From positions 39,847,449-39,911,448 of the forward strand of contig NW_019211455.1 of the NCBI RefSeq assembly GCF_002443255.2: a stretch of DNA of 64,000 bases, written 5' to 3'. Shown one piece after another: positions 25,268 through 37,973 of this stretch. The translations under genes and the position numbers were made by a program. Source of the stretch: Varroa destructor (lineage: Eukaryota > Arthropoda > Arachnida > Mesostigmata > Varroidae). Within the stretch, counting starts at the first letter, position 1. Each line of letters begins with the position of its first letter. Under the pieces are notes generated by a model, which saw only the letters and a list, made by a program, of their open reading frames with translations, was not told where the DNA came from and did no database searches.

Positions 25268-26599
25268 TAGATCTAAAACAATAGTGATCATGTGTCCTTC
25301 AGTAAAGCCCTCCCAGAACCAAAGCCGTCGTTGCAGAAGCATGGAAAACCCATCATGCCTCTATTCTACGCGGAAGTAAAAAGCGAACCTAAGTTCCTTC
25401 AGCATATCAAAGCTATTTTGAACAGATTTCAGCTGACCTGTTTCTTTGCCTCAACTACACTGCTGCCTAGTCCCGTCGGAAAAAATTCAGTAAGATAACC
25501 CCACAAGATGTAGCGTCCACTAACCTCATAAGGGTACGTGTCAGTGGAGCAAGCAGTGCGCAGCTTTTCCCTTTACCTAAGACGTCTAACAAAAGCTTTA
25601 ATTCTTGGTAACTTTGAAGCAGTGCATTGATCTTTTTTTGCTACGGAATAAACACATTGCACCAAGCAGATCGACGGCACGGACGAAATTCCAAGTAACT
25701 TTCGGACTCTAGTGTCTTCGATGAGGGCTATGTGCCGAGGTGATTCAACATAAAAGAAAGCATAGGGTACGTGCATCTACCAAAGGGAAACGTATTGAAC
25801 GAAAGACGAAGCTAGGATTACATTTGAATGTTTTCAAAATGTCGCGGACAATATTTTTGATAAACGAAATCACTTTGTTGCACTCATATCTGCACTAGAT
25901 TGTTCTGAGGCCACATATATTGAATTTTTGGTATGGAATTGGGCATTTCTCGACGATAGCTGAACGATGTATTCTATCTCACGATCACAGCACTCTGTTG
26001 CGGAATCCTGAAAGCATCCAGTTGCACGTAGAAATATGTGCTAGATTCTCAGTAGGTGCTTGGACGGTAAACACAATACGGTCCTTACGTGATTTTATTA
26101 TGTGGGGATTAGTTTTTGCATGTCACAATGTTGAAACAATGTTGCGAGACGACTGATTTATTGTTTTCCCGTAGGTTTTGTTTCTGCTTTAAATTCACAG
26201 TGTACGATAGTAAAAGAGATAAACGAACTGCTCGCTCTATTTCTGAAAGGCGTAAAGTACTATCATTATTTCTACAATCAACGTACCTAAATATAGGGCT
26301 ATAGCATTTAGGTCTTTTACCAGTTTTGCTGTAGCCCGCTTTAGTTCGCTATCTATTGCAGATTCATTATAGTAGATGATTCAACAACGCTAAAGATAAG
26401 TTTGACTAAGTAACAGTGACTGATAACAGAGTACTCCAGACAGATTTAACTCAGCTTGGGTTTAAAAGGTCAGGTGCCAAGAAGGTGCGGCCGCGTTACG
26501 ACGCGCCTGTTAAACAGTGGTCATATATCTCTTTCGCTTATAGTAACAATGATTTCCAAAAGTCATTATGAAAAATCAAATCCTTCAAATTCCACGTCC

Positions 26600-26740
26600 G
26601 CTACTATTATTAAGCATCTTCTCTAACGGCGGGCTTCCAGGACGATGCAAAATGCGTCTACGCCCGGTTTTTAAGCTAGACCACCGCTTGCCTTCAGGTT
26701 AAATAGACAAACACGCTAGCACTGTAACACCTCAGGGGCT
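26600..26740 (-). mobile_element. tRNA-derived SINE, copy E
   Basis: On the plus strand, CCAGGACGATGCAAAATGCG then TCTACGCCCGG (about 26638-26667) matches CCAGCACGAAACGCACTGCA and TTTAGGCCCGG of copy B and GAAACGTGCCTACGCCCGG of copy C. The tRNA-like head, read on the minus strand, starts near 26738 and is eroded (ACACGCTAGCACTGTAACAC on the plus strand). Confidence 0.5.
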
Positions 26741-29700
26741 ATATAATTTTCAGTATTTACGAGGCGCGGAATTGAAATTAAGACGAACTTTAGCGGGCAT
26801 GCATTTGTCTGCCACTCTCAAAAAAATTTGTCGAACTCGGAAAGACAAAATTAGATACCTAACTCTCAAGGCAACGTTAAATTACAGTGAGGCTGGCAGG
26901 GATGATAATACATCGTCAAAAAGCAGGTATCTTAACGTTTCCTCGACGTTTCAGTAAGACACTGTCTCCTTGATAGAAGGTACCATAATAAAAACTCATT
27001 ATATTTATTTAGGTGGAACATAAATGTCTAATTTTGTTTTTAATACAGTCAGAATACAGTGTACAAATCTACCAAACGGACATAATAAATGCCATAAAAT
27101 GTACCCCATGCTTCAGTGAGGGATAAGGGTGTATCAACACATCAGAGCGACGAAAACGTTTATTTGTACTACCGTTAATTGTCTATTACCATTTTAGTGC
27201 GACTGAATGTATCAATTTGAGTACTTATTCTCGCGCATAGAACGATCTTTTTGATCAGTTCGTGTGAAAAATTCATGCTATTTGTTACAATCTAGATAAT
27301 GGATCGCTGCCGGGTTGTTCTATATATTAAGATTATCAATTTATTCAGTCGAGTTCTCTTCTAGTCTTTTAAAGTCATTTACCATGGAGACGCGTTACCC
27401 TTTCTCTTTCCGTTATAGACTACCAAAATTGGCAACCATAACGGACAAAACACCTTCAACGGATGCAAGATGACTCTCACTGATAACCTAAGTAAACAAT
27501 GATTATCTTGATATTTGTCAGCACGAGTTTGTGTATCGATAATTTTAGTAATCAGCCGATTGAGCGCGTACTTTTACGCTGATAAAAACCAGTACTTCGA
27601 ATTCTTGCTAACAACACACGTACATGTGTGTGACCATTGCGTCGAGAAGTCGTTATCAGGTGCCCTACAAGTAGGAAATAGCGGTTGTTCCAAAAATCTT
27701 TTTAATACACATCTTTCCTTTCCGCTGAAATGAATGAATATATAAATGAGCTTATTGTTAATAGTTGTCGCTTTTGGTATCATATTATGTAAATATATAG
27801 ATATATTACTAAACGAAAGATTTGGGTTATCAATTAACGCCCAGCTGTACATTCTTGTGAAGATCGAAGGGTATGACCTTTAAATGGGATCGTCACGCTG
27901 CGGAGTGTACGTGACTTAATTGAAAAATTATTATTTATTACATATTATAATGAGATGTGTCATTTTGGCTAGAAATTTGGAGGCAAATCCACTGGCGAAA
28001 ACGCTACGAAACAACGAAGTTATGATCATCCCTGTTTAGAGTGGTTTCTCGAGAAACGATTATAATTAGTCTTTAATTGTGTGTAATTAATAGTGATAAT
28101 TTACAAAAAAAAAATCACTGGTGATAAATGGGTATTTCAAGTGTTTTATCAACACTCTAATTATATTTGCTGCGCTTTATCAGAGTTCCTATTGCCACCC
28201 ATATTGCGGGGGTCTCACCGGCTCCAACTCAGCAAAGAGTAACCAGTTTATATTTGTCTTAATCATCGCATAGAGAGACCTTACTGGATGACCCCGCTGG
28301 CCATCAATGACGGCGTTATTAGTTAAATTTGAATTTACCTAATTAGCTAAAGTTATGGTTTGAGAAATTTTGTGGATTTTTAAAATAAGTCATTGCAATT
28401 ATGTCGATTTTGATAATGATAAGCGAACAGTTTAATCTTCTTAAACAACAATTTCTATAATTTCCTGGCACGCCGTTTGATAGGCTTACCTTATAGCGAA
28501 AAGTTTACCCTTTAGTTGTATGCAAAATAGTCAAAGCACCAATTATTGTGTGCTATGATCGCTCAAGAACCGTTCAATACTAATTATAAGCAAAATTGAA
28601 TCTTGTTATTATATTTTACCAATACGATAGTATTTTAACACTGACACGTACATTCGCAGCTAAGCGGGCATACGACAACATCCTTTTTTTTCCATTTTTT
28701 ACCACCATGTAGTTTATAGCTAACTTAAGGACATGATTATACTGTGGTCCATCAATGAATTTCGTAAGCTTTAATTATCGCAGATCGGAGTTGCTCGTTA
28801 TAGCTATGCTCCCAAAGATTTACTTTCCGTTACAGGATTCTTTACGACGATGTTATTACATAACAGCAAGCGAGGCCACCTAGTCCTTACATGAGCCTGG
28901 TTAGCAACGCGCTTCAACTATATTGGTCTAATAGTCCGGACTTTTCAATATGATACAGCCTTGTTTAACTGAGTTCTAACGTACAGGGTTGAAATGAAAA
29001 TTCTTGTTATAAGGTTATTCGTCCGAAGTTTGTACACAGTAATGACGTGTTCAAATGTGTCAACATGCTATTTACTGCTGTGATAAAATGGACACGTCGG
29101 CGTTGACGTCGCGATGATGGTGTCAGCAGCGAAGTTCCTCACTGTTTTGCTGATTGATAGAACTGATACAGGACACAGGAACAACTTACTGCTACACGTT
29201 CAAATGTAACTTTTTTTTTTTCCACACTGTAATGATTTCATTTGCCTCATGTAGTCATGTTCGTCCTATATATATACCCTTCGAGATGCTCTTACTATAA
29301 CGGAGCTGCTAACCTTTATAAGCATATTTAATTTTCAAATTATTAATATCATATCTAGGTACAACATGAGCAATTCTTCCTAATGGAGCTTCGTCATCTT
29401 GTCGTTCCAGCGAAGCTGCATAGCTTCGGGGCTTTGTTAACTCGCGATCCACCAGACATGTGAAGCGCTCGCTTCTGCGCTCGATCGAAAAGTAGCTATG
29501 GTATTTTTATGCGACTCGAATTCCCTCTCAAATTCCTCCATTCACGGCCATTCAGTTCTTCTTATGCCTGCAGGTATCCCCATTATTTTAAAACGGTGCC
29601 CCATGGCTCGCTTCTGACGACTAAAGTATTTTCTCCCACAAGCAGTATGCCTGGCCTTAAATTCAACCATGGTATAAAAGCAGGAACAGCAACAATTCGT

Positions 29701-30780
29701 TCAAATCTCTGATTTTTTTTTGTTTCAAGCGCTATGCTCTCAGATCGACGCCGACAGACAAACTGTGAGGGAGGGAGAAAGGGAACGGGTCTAGACAGAG
29801 CAGAGTATTGCAAACGGGAGTGGGGGGTGGGTCTCTGGAATAGAGGAGAAACGGTGTCATTTGCACCAGCAAAGATCGGTATGGCGTGCCAGATTAAAGC
29901 CGTGAGCTGGCTGGATGTTCCAGCGTTAAACGCTGTTGAGATCCCCAGGAGCGACATCAAAATGTGGAGCAGTGAACGTTCCCGCAATGTGAAGAGAGCC
30001 ATAGCGGTGAAACAGTGACAAGGTGGAATGGTTAATCGCTTTGAGTCTTTTCACCGTAGCTGTGTATATATTGGCCTAATTTTTCCACGCCAAATACTAT
30101 TTGATCTGCAAAAAGCGAATAAAAAAAGAAAAAGACTGGAAGAAGAAAAAGCCATCTTATAGCGTAGGGAATCTCAAACAGTTTCCACATTACCATTAGT
30201 ATCTTTCGATTTTAGGTAATACGTAGCGGATCCGCCGTTTGACTTGGCTCACCAGTTCGTCGGCGACATCGGATCTACTCGGTTCTTTTGCCGGAGGGCT
30301 ACGAAAACCTTACGTTAATATCAAATGGGTCACCGATATAGTATTAGCCATCCATGTGACAAAGTAAACCCATCAACTTGAATTCGTTTAATCATTTAAA
30401 AAAACTAGTTGCCTTCTTGAGCAAGAGGATTTCGCAGACAAGTACTCAATTAGTTTTTCATATATGTACATGTATTGAACTATGTTTCTTTGTTATTAGA
30501 CGATATTGCTTTTACTACTTCGTACCGCGTTTTCACTAGCGCTGGAGGAAGTTTTTGAAGCCGTTGCATCTACACCTTTGAAAGAACAGGTAGAAATTTA
30601 GATGGATGAACGATTCAGCATACTTAACGGCAACAGTTGGATAGATCATTTATTGTCAGTTATAAAAATAAATTGCCTTTCTACGTTTGAACCGTTCATC
30701 GGCTAAGAAGACGTATTTTCTCGAATTAGATCAGCATTACCATTACCTGGGAGATGCTGCTTTCATGTACAGAAGAAGCT
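26741..30780. other. Intergenic or intronic AT-rich DNA
   Basis: No supported gene. A GC-richer patch at 29500-30010 carries overlapping frames on both strands (29583-30002 minus, 29734-30018 plus), the usual sign of composition rather than coding. An 18-mer at 26281-26298 recurs with one mismatch at 40601-40618. Confidence 0.35.
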
Positions 30781-30789
30781 AAAGGGCTA

Positions 30790-30960
30790 CTTATTCTGCA
30801 AACAATTATACGTCCGGTATCGCCGGACGCAGACGAATATACGGTAACGCAGATAGTTTACCTACAGCACGAAACGTGCCTACGCCCGGGCTTGAACCCT
30901 CACTACAGCGTGTCACTAAAGTTTGTAGGTAAATACGTTACCCACGAGCATACTACGGGT
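30790..30960 (-). mobile_element. tRNA-derived SINE, copy C
   Basis: On the minus strand the head begins near 30958 with CCCGTAGTATGCTCGTGGGT, continues through an anticodon-like region and reaches a near-perfect B box, GGGTTCAAGCCC (about 30899-30888). It is followed by CACGTTTCGTGCTG, shared with copy B. The head is diverged from B but the tail is similar, so both belong to one family or to two sister subfamilies. Confidence 0.65.
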
Positions 30961-30962
30961 GC

Positions 30963-31184
30963 ATGACAATAGTTATTATCCGAGCAAATCTCAGCTCACT
31001 AATATTTATTTTAATAATAATCCTTTCCGGCCCACTAATCACTCAACCGCCCACAGTAGCGCTGCTTATTATTTTTATTTTTAGCTATATTTTAGCCAAA
31101 AAAAGGAAAGCACCTGTTTTCATATACTTAACTATAACTAAACCGTACAGACACAATTCAGCTGACGAGCTCTTCTTCGTCTAA
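30963..31184 (+). CDS. Small hydrophobic ORF next to SINE copy C (possible mitochondrial insert)
   Basis: A 73-codon ORF starts three bases beyond the SINE end. It predicts two hydrophobic segments (about residues 12-26 and 33-47) followed by a basic KKRKAP stretch. The coding strand is poor in G in its first two thirds, a feature of mitochondrial coding strands, which raises the possibility of a nuclear copy of a mitochondrial subunit gene. I cannot match it to a specific subunit. It may equally be an accidental ORF. Confidence 0.15.
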   Translation: MTIVIIRANLSSLIFILIIILSGPLITQPPTVALLIIFIFSYILAKKRKAPVFIYLTITKPYRHNSADELFFV

Positions 31185-33363
31185 AATAGTAGGTGCTCCA
31201 AAGAGACAAAATATATGCCACTGATTGCCTCGTGATGCAATTTAGCTAGTTTTTATGTAGTTTGCAATGCTCGTTTCTACAAATACTATACATTTTAAAA
31301 GTCAGAGTCAGCTATCTGAACTGTTCATAATTAAAAAGTTTCGATTGGTCTTTTCCAACAATGTAGTCTGTCCTTTGGCCGTTTCCTGTGACGTTAGTTG
31401 ACGACAGTTCCCTCTGCCTTAAGGAAAAGTCCCTCTCGTTACTTCTAAGCTGTGCATTCCTTTTAGTCCTGTAGCGTTCCACATTCCGGCGTCGCTCCCC
31501 CATATTCCCTAATATATGACTCCGTCCTAGTGAGTTATTTCCACCGGCGGCGCCTACGCCTAGCTAAGGGTACCGCTTCGTTGCAACTAGGAGCAGCAGG
31601 GGATCCCGGCCTTTTGATCGCTCCGTATCCATCGCGGAAAAAGTACACTTCAATCCGAGACTTTTAGGGGTTCTGAAAGAGGGGCTGGAGAGGCCTCTGC
31701 TGAGCCTGTTTCTGCCATTGCTTATGCCGCTCGGCTCGCGAAAAAACATGCAAGCACACCTTCAGAAGTGCTGTAGTTAATTCTGTTGCTAATTAGTAAA
31801 AGGGTCAGATCAGTTACGCTGACGGCTCCGGCCTAAGCCAGCTGCAAGGCGGAAACCCGAGCTGATCGAACTTTACTGTTTTTTTCTCCAGCAATCCTGC
31901 TTTTTTTTCGTTGTAAAAGACAGCCTGCCAGATGAATGGCTGATTGAGATGCGAGCCCCTAGCTTATGCCGACCAGAACTAGAAGGCTGCAAAAAGGAAC
32001 ACTCGGGAGTGAATGGTTAGCGGCAATGGTACATTATCTTTGTGAAACTGCCCCCAGAAGCTGGACTGGGGTGAGTGAAACCAAAGGAACTATGGATGAT
32101 GTAAACGCCTGTCACACCGAGAACCATGCGCAATGCGAGGCACGGAGCCAGCATAGATCGCCGATTCGAATTCATCCCTGTCCTTTTAACCTAAAGCAAT
32201 TTTCTATTGTTCTCGTTTGGGGATTCAACTGTAGGAAGAAAATCGAACACGCAGGCGCTCATAACCTAGAACATATCCCAGCCCCTCATATCTGCGTACA
32301 CATTTTTCTTTTGATGGGCCGACTGGGACGTCGGCGCACGTGCCACGATTGTTCTTGTCCTCATTTTGTATATACCTACGTATTATGATAGTATTGACAA
32401 AGCTATTAGAAAATATCTCACACCAATGTGGGACGACACTGACACGTTCCAAGCGCCAAAAAAGTAATCCATAGACAGAAGCCCAAAGATATACGATAAA
32501 AACTGTCATTCACGAAGCTTCCCTACATAATGATCATTTGTTATGGTTCACCGGCCGACGGTTGTGAAAAAGGAATGATTCGAGAACGGTCAGACCGGGA
32601 ACGAAACCACGACACCGTTGAAAACGATTGCAATGATTGTAAGGGCTACGGGTAACGAAATTGATAAAGTATCCCTAATTAGTGTCTTACTTTGGACTAG
32701 ATTGTGGCGGCTCCGGGCTAGAAACGCGCTTCCTTCCTCCTGAAGGGGAGAAACGATCGGCAAGAGAGAGAGGTGATGATTTCGAGTTCAATAAACTTGG
32801 ACCTCAGTGATATCAAAGTGCCTAACGCGGGTTCCGTTGTATTATTGAATTATCACGTTTATGAAAATGATGTGCTGAGAAGAGTGATTGGACCAGTACG
32901 GAAATTTTTGTCGCTAGGAGAGCTCCTACGTCGGAGAAAAGCTATTGTAATCATGAGTAGAAACACTGGTATATATATTGACATATATGTTTTATGACAA
33001 AAAAGGCATCTCACTCTGACGCATTAAGCGATCCCGTTCAAGGTTAAAAGGTTCGCGTTAGTGGATGGGCAACAATTAACATCCAATTCCGCTTTCTAAT
33101 TCAAGTGCAGCATAATTTCATAGAATTATTCTTATATTATCATTATTGTTTTATTTTATGAAACGAAAAGGTGACAACGTTCAAGTGCTTGAGATTAGGC
33201 AATTTTTTTCGGGGGGCAAAAGCGAATCAGTACTAGTTTCATCATATCACCAAACTGGTTCGTATATAAATACACGTGTGTCCGTTCATTTTCTCTTTGT
33301 GGCGCACCATAATATGCTATTTCCGGTTCAGGAAATGCTTCAGGCCCTTCTGAAGAAGTTATT

Positions 33364-33378
33364 CCCCCCCCCCCCCCC
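33364..33378 (+). repeat. Homopolymer C15
   Basis: Fifteen consecutive C residues; such tracts are prone to slippage and to length errors in sequencing. Confidence 0.9.
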
Positions 33379-36300
33379 AGTGCGTCGAGAGCAAGCTGTA
33401 AGCAAACCGGCTTCGTTTGGGGTCGGGGTTTTCAGCTTTTTTCTCCAGAAACATTACCTAATCAATAGGGCGCTATAAAGCTAAGAGATCTGCCTCACTA
33501 TTAATGGCACCAGTGTAGTTAGGAGAGTTGTTCCTCTCTGCTATTCCCCGATGTAAGAGCGATTGAGATGCCTTTGTGGATGATGCAGATTCGTTGGAAT
33601 CGATGATAAAACTGAATATGGGAAAAATTTACATCGCTACACCGAATAGAGGAACTGAGACAATATGACTGAGTAAAATAGAGTACATAAAAATAAATGC
33701 TTTGTTGCCGCGAACTATGTAACAGTCATGTGCTGTTGATTGAAGGGCTTGGCTTAAAAAGCCGTTTTCAATTGCAGTTTTACCCATCCAGACCACCCTG
33801 TCGACCTTGATAAATCTTATACTTCCATTATAGATAACTATACAAACATCTCTCAATGCGAATGCTTCGATTTTAGCTTAGAGCATCCAAGATTAAGGCG
33901 GTTTTATTCGATGTATGTGATGGTAACAATTCTCTTCCAGCATTAATCTATGATATCTATAATTGTTTTGGTCAAGAGCTTCGGTCGCATACAGCGCAGA
34001 ATCTAAGCCAATTAATTCAACCTGATCACTCCTTTTTAGTTTGAACCATGAACAAAGCGTTCGAAACAAATTTCCGTAAGGTTGGTACAAAAAAGCGATT
34101 TTAGATTCCCCAGGAAGGACGGAATTAAGTGCAGATATGCTCTTTACATATGTACATTGCAATAAATGATACAAATTTTATTTGTAAGAGTATTGCCCGT
34201 TGCTATTTCAAGAAATCAAAAACCGGCTTAGAAAGAAATCGGGCAAAAATCAACGACGAAAGTCGTCTCGTAGCTGTACCACATTTATTAATTGAACTAG
34301 GGCTTCTCAGTATTTCACAAAATTTCAGCCCTTAACTTATGTGCTACTTAGAAATGTGCCTTCCAAATTCAGGCCGAAAATAAATGTTATTACAAAGAGA
34401 TTAAAACAAATTCTTTCGCATACCTATATGTTATAGCTTATAGCTACCGCCGATTTAGCTGTCATTTTTGATAGATGATACATAGACGAAAAAACAAAGG
34501 AACCAACTTTGTTCTATCCGTCCCGCAACGAAAGCGCATCCGTTTCATGTTACTGTTGATGTTAAAATCCTGCACAGCCCTCGTGGTGATCCCAATTGCA
34601 CCGCGGCTTCAACGGATAAATAGGTAGAAAAACCCTTTACAAGCGAGCTTTGCCTGCCGCCGAGTTGAACAAGGCCTTCGGCGCCTTGGGCCTCAGCTGC
34701 TTTAGGCACTTCCGATCGACCTGAACATGTTCCTTGTTTCCGCTATCACCCTTACGTACTTTAAGGTTCTGGTCTACCTGCCGGTCGCTTAGCAACAAAG
34801 GAGTAAGCAGTCACTGGATAACTGATTTGTTGAAACACGCATCGGGTTGCCTTTTTTCTTTTTCGCTAGCCTGTTCTTCTGTAGTCGTAATAACGCGGGC
34901 GGTCATGCGTTTTCCTCCGGGTGTTACCTAAAACGCACACAAACGAATGACTGCTGACACGAACAACGGTGAGCATAATCAATGTTGCAGATGCGTTTCC
35001 TAGGCAACTAACGGATAGGCAAAGAGGCTCGCTTCTAATCAATGATAACTGGCAAGTGTTTAGCGATCAGTTGTTTTTTGATCGATATATATCTATCTGT
35101 GCAACAAATGATCGATACAGTTCAGTATAAAAAAAAAAACTAACTTCTCTTTGCAGATACACATGCACACGCTGGGTGGTCGAGTTAAATTTTTACTTTT
35201 TCAAGTATAACCCCACATAATTTCACAATACATTCATCTAAACTTTGTTAAAAGCCTGTTACAAAAAGGACGCAGACAAGCTTGTAGCTGTTATTATGAG
35301 GTGCTAAGCTTCTTTGTGATCCTAAATGGAAAATATACGATATTGCATAGAATGGCTGCACAACAGGCGGAAACACGTTTCAGCATAGAAAAGGTTCACA
35401 TTAGTTTATGCTGAAAGCCAGTTGTCTAAAGCGATGGCTAACGGTAATGCTTACGCGAACGAAAAATATCTAATTTACGTTTTCGCATAGCATTATGGAA
35501 AATTGTCGGTAAACAAAGATTTCAGATTTAGCCGAAGCCGTAGGAACGTGCGTGAGCCTTTTATCTTGATAAAAATGCTGAAAAAATTGTGGATACATAA
35601 TACATACACATAAATACATAAGTTACCGATCATTCACGAAGGCGTTCGATACAAATTGTATGTCATAAAAGTCAGATCAGTCATAGATTTCTTCTGGGGG
35701 TTGCTTGTATTCCGAAATTTACTTGATGCCGTTCGCCTTTTATTCCTCTCGAAAATGGAGCCGCAGAATCCATCTTGAAGCGAAAATGTTTCTTCTCAAT
35801 GCAATCATCAGTTCGAAAAACTTCGCTGGGTTGTTCACGGTTCGCCTATCGTAGGTAAAGCCCAATTTCCAACTAACGTTTGTATTTTTAGTGTGATGTT
35901 TAGCGAAAAGGACAGCATGTGACTGTACTTCTTCTGGAAAAACGAAACCATCGACAGAGAAATTTACCTGAGTGTCGTTCTAAAAATTGTTATGTGCTTG
36001 CAGATGGATGAAGGAAAGCCGTACGTTTTCCAGTAGAAATCATCGGCTCATACTAATCGGTCAGAATACTTTTCTTCGAAATCTGACCACGCTTTGAATT
36101 TAGTACATATGGCCACCGAACAGCCCACATTTATAGATCTGATGGATAAATGGGAAAAAAGCTACGAAGCGTTGTTAAAGAACAGTCCATCAGCCTAGCC
36201 ATGAAACAGTCGTTCACACATAGTATTGTTTCAAAGATGTTCTTTAGATCATTTTAAAGGAAGCTTTAGAATGAGCCTCGGGTATATTTAGGCAGTCTCC

Positions 36301-37954
36301 AAGTTGAGACTGTAATTGAGGCAAGCTGTGGTTATATAGGATAAACGGTTACATAAAAAAGTTACGTTGAAATATATTTTATTATCACAGTCTCAGAAAC
36401 AAGTGGTAAGCAGGATTTCATGTTTTAGCCTTTCGCCGCATACACATAATTCGAATCAATACACAGCAAAGATTTAAGCGTCTATTATTTCATGAAAGTC
36501 GGTGTATATCCTATTAGCTGCTTAATAAAGGTTAGCGTGAACTCAACACGTTAGCTTCTGGTTGAAATACGTTGGTCCAATTCAAATATCCTCTACAAAA
36601 TTGTAGCTCTACATGGAAAAATAGGCCCCTTCACCAGTGGGCTTTCGTTTCACTTTACTGGAAAAATATTGGATGATAACTAATCTTATGTTAAAATAGT
36701 GTTCTTTTTCATATTTAATCTCACAGCTTTCCTTAGATTCCACAAATTGTGCTGAATTTGTCATTCGGTACCTTGATACAACGATTAGGTAGCATACTTG
36801 CCAGTTTCTACTCTTTTGTTGTAAAAAAATGATACAGTATCTTCCCATCACCAGTTTCTATTAGTCTATCTGAGGCAGTGATGATGGGGAGTCGACCTTT
36901 TCAGGACAGAACACTCTTCATCATAAAATATGCCTAGTGAAGCCATATACATGGTTACTGTTATTCGAAGTATAAGTGCCACTGTTTTGTGTTACGAATT
37001 CTGCTAGAGCGGACCCCCTACGCCAAAAGTGTCCCCTTCATGCAGGAGAATTTATCGTGTAAGTTTCTAAGACGAGTACTATGGAACCTTGAAAGAGTAA
37101 AATAGCGGTGTCATTAATGGATGCGTCGCTGAATGGATGACATGATAGCCCCCCCCCCGGGGCGCATAAAATAATCTTGGCCTCGCCAGGAATCTCTTCG
37201 GTCACAGTGGGGTGTAGGCCAACCGAACTTAATATACACTTTTTACACAGAATAAAGCGGTCATACGTTTTACAGAGTGTTTGCTTCAACAAACACTCCT
37301 TTCAGATTACAACCTTGGTAGGCCGGCAGGTTGATACTTCTATGCAACATAGGTTAGGTAGTAAAAATCATGACTTTGCTCGAATGTAGTTAATTGGTGT
37401 GAAACAACGTCCATTCGCTGAGGTATGTATCCTTTGTTAGGAGTATGCCACATATAGACATTTAATATTAGAGCGGATAGAAGTTCTTGGAGACTACAAT
37501 TCCTTCTCAGCTAAAAACGATCCTTTCACAGAATGTGAAACTTCTCAGCGTCTATTTTGTGGCTCCACGACGGCATATACGCTCGGCTTCACTCAAGTGT
37601 CAAACGTTAAATGAAATTTTTGCACAAAATGTATACACTGGTCAAATTAATGTCATTCTAGTGTTATGCAACGGGCCTGTACCATCAACGTAGTACCTTG
37701 ACCGAAACACAGCGTTTCTCGCTTTTTCAGTTCAGCAATTTTTCTATTTCTATTGATCTTAAGGCGTAATGCAATCTCGCCCTGCTTTCCCAATGCATTA
37801 AAAGTACATCGATACTATGTTACGAAAGATGTTTAGAATGTTTGTTTTCAATGCTCACACTTTGTCTGCTAGCTTTATTAACGAGATGTATTATACAAAT
37901 TTATTGTATAATCATCTATTCTGTTCATCTGAAACAGTTGAACTCACAACCGCC

Positions 37955-37973
37955 ATATATATATATATATATA
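37955..37973. repeat. (AT)n microsatellite
   Basis: Uninterrupted alternating AT. Confidence 0.85.

Noticed and set aside
29583..30018. Overlapping ORFs of 139 (minus) and 94 (plus) codons, the former with a signal-like start
   Set aside because: Both strands are open because of local GC content; no donor, acceptor or domain supports either.
34590..34680. Possible sixth SINE copy (CGCGGCTTCAACGG region)
   Set aside because: Similarity to the family is restricted to short matches and the tail motif is absent.
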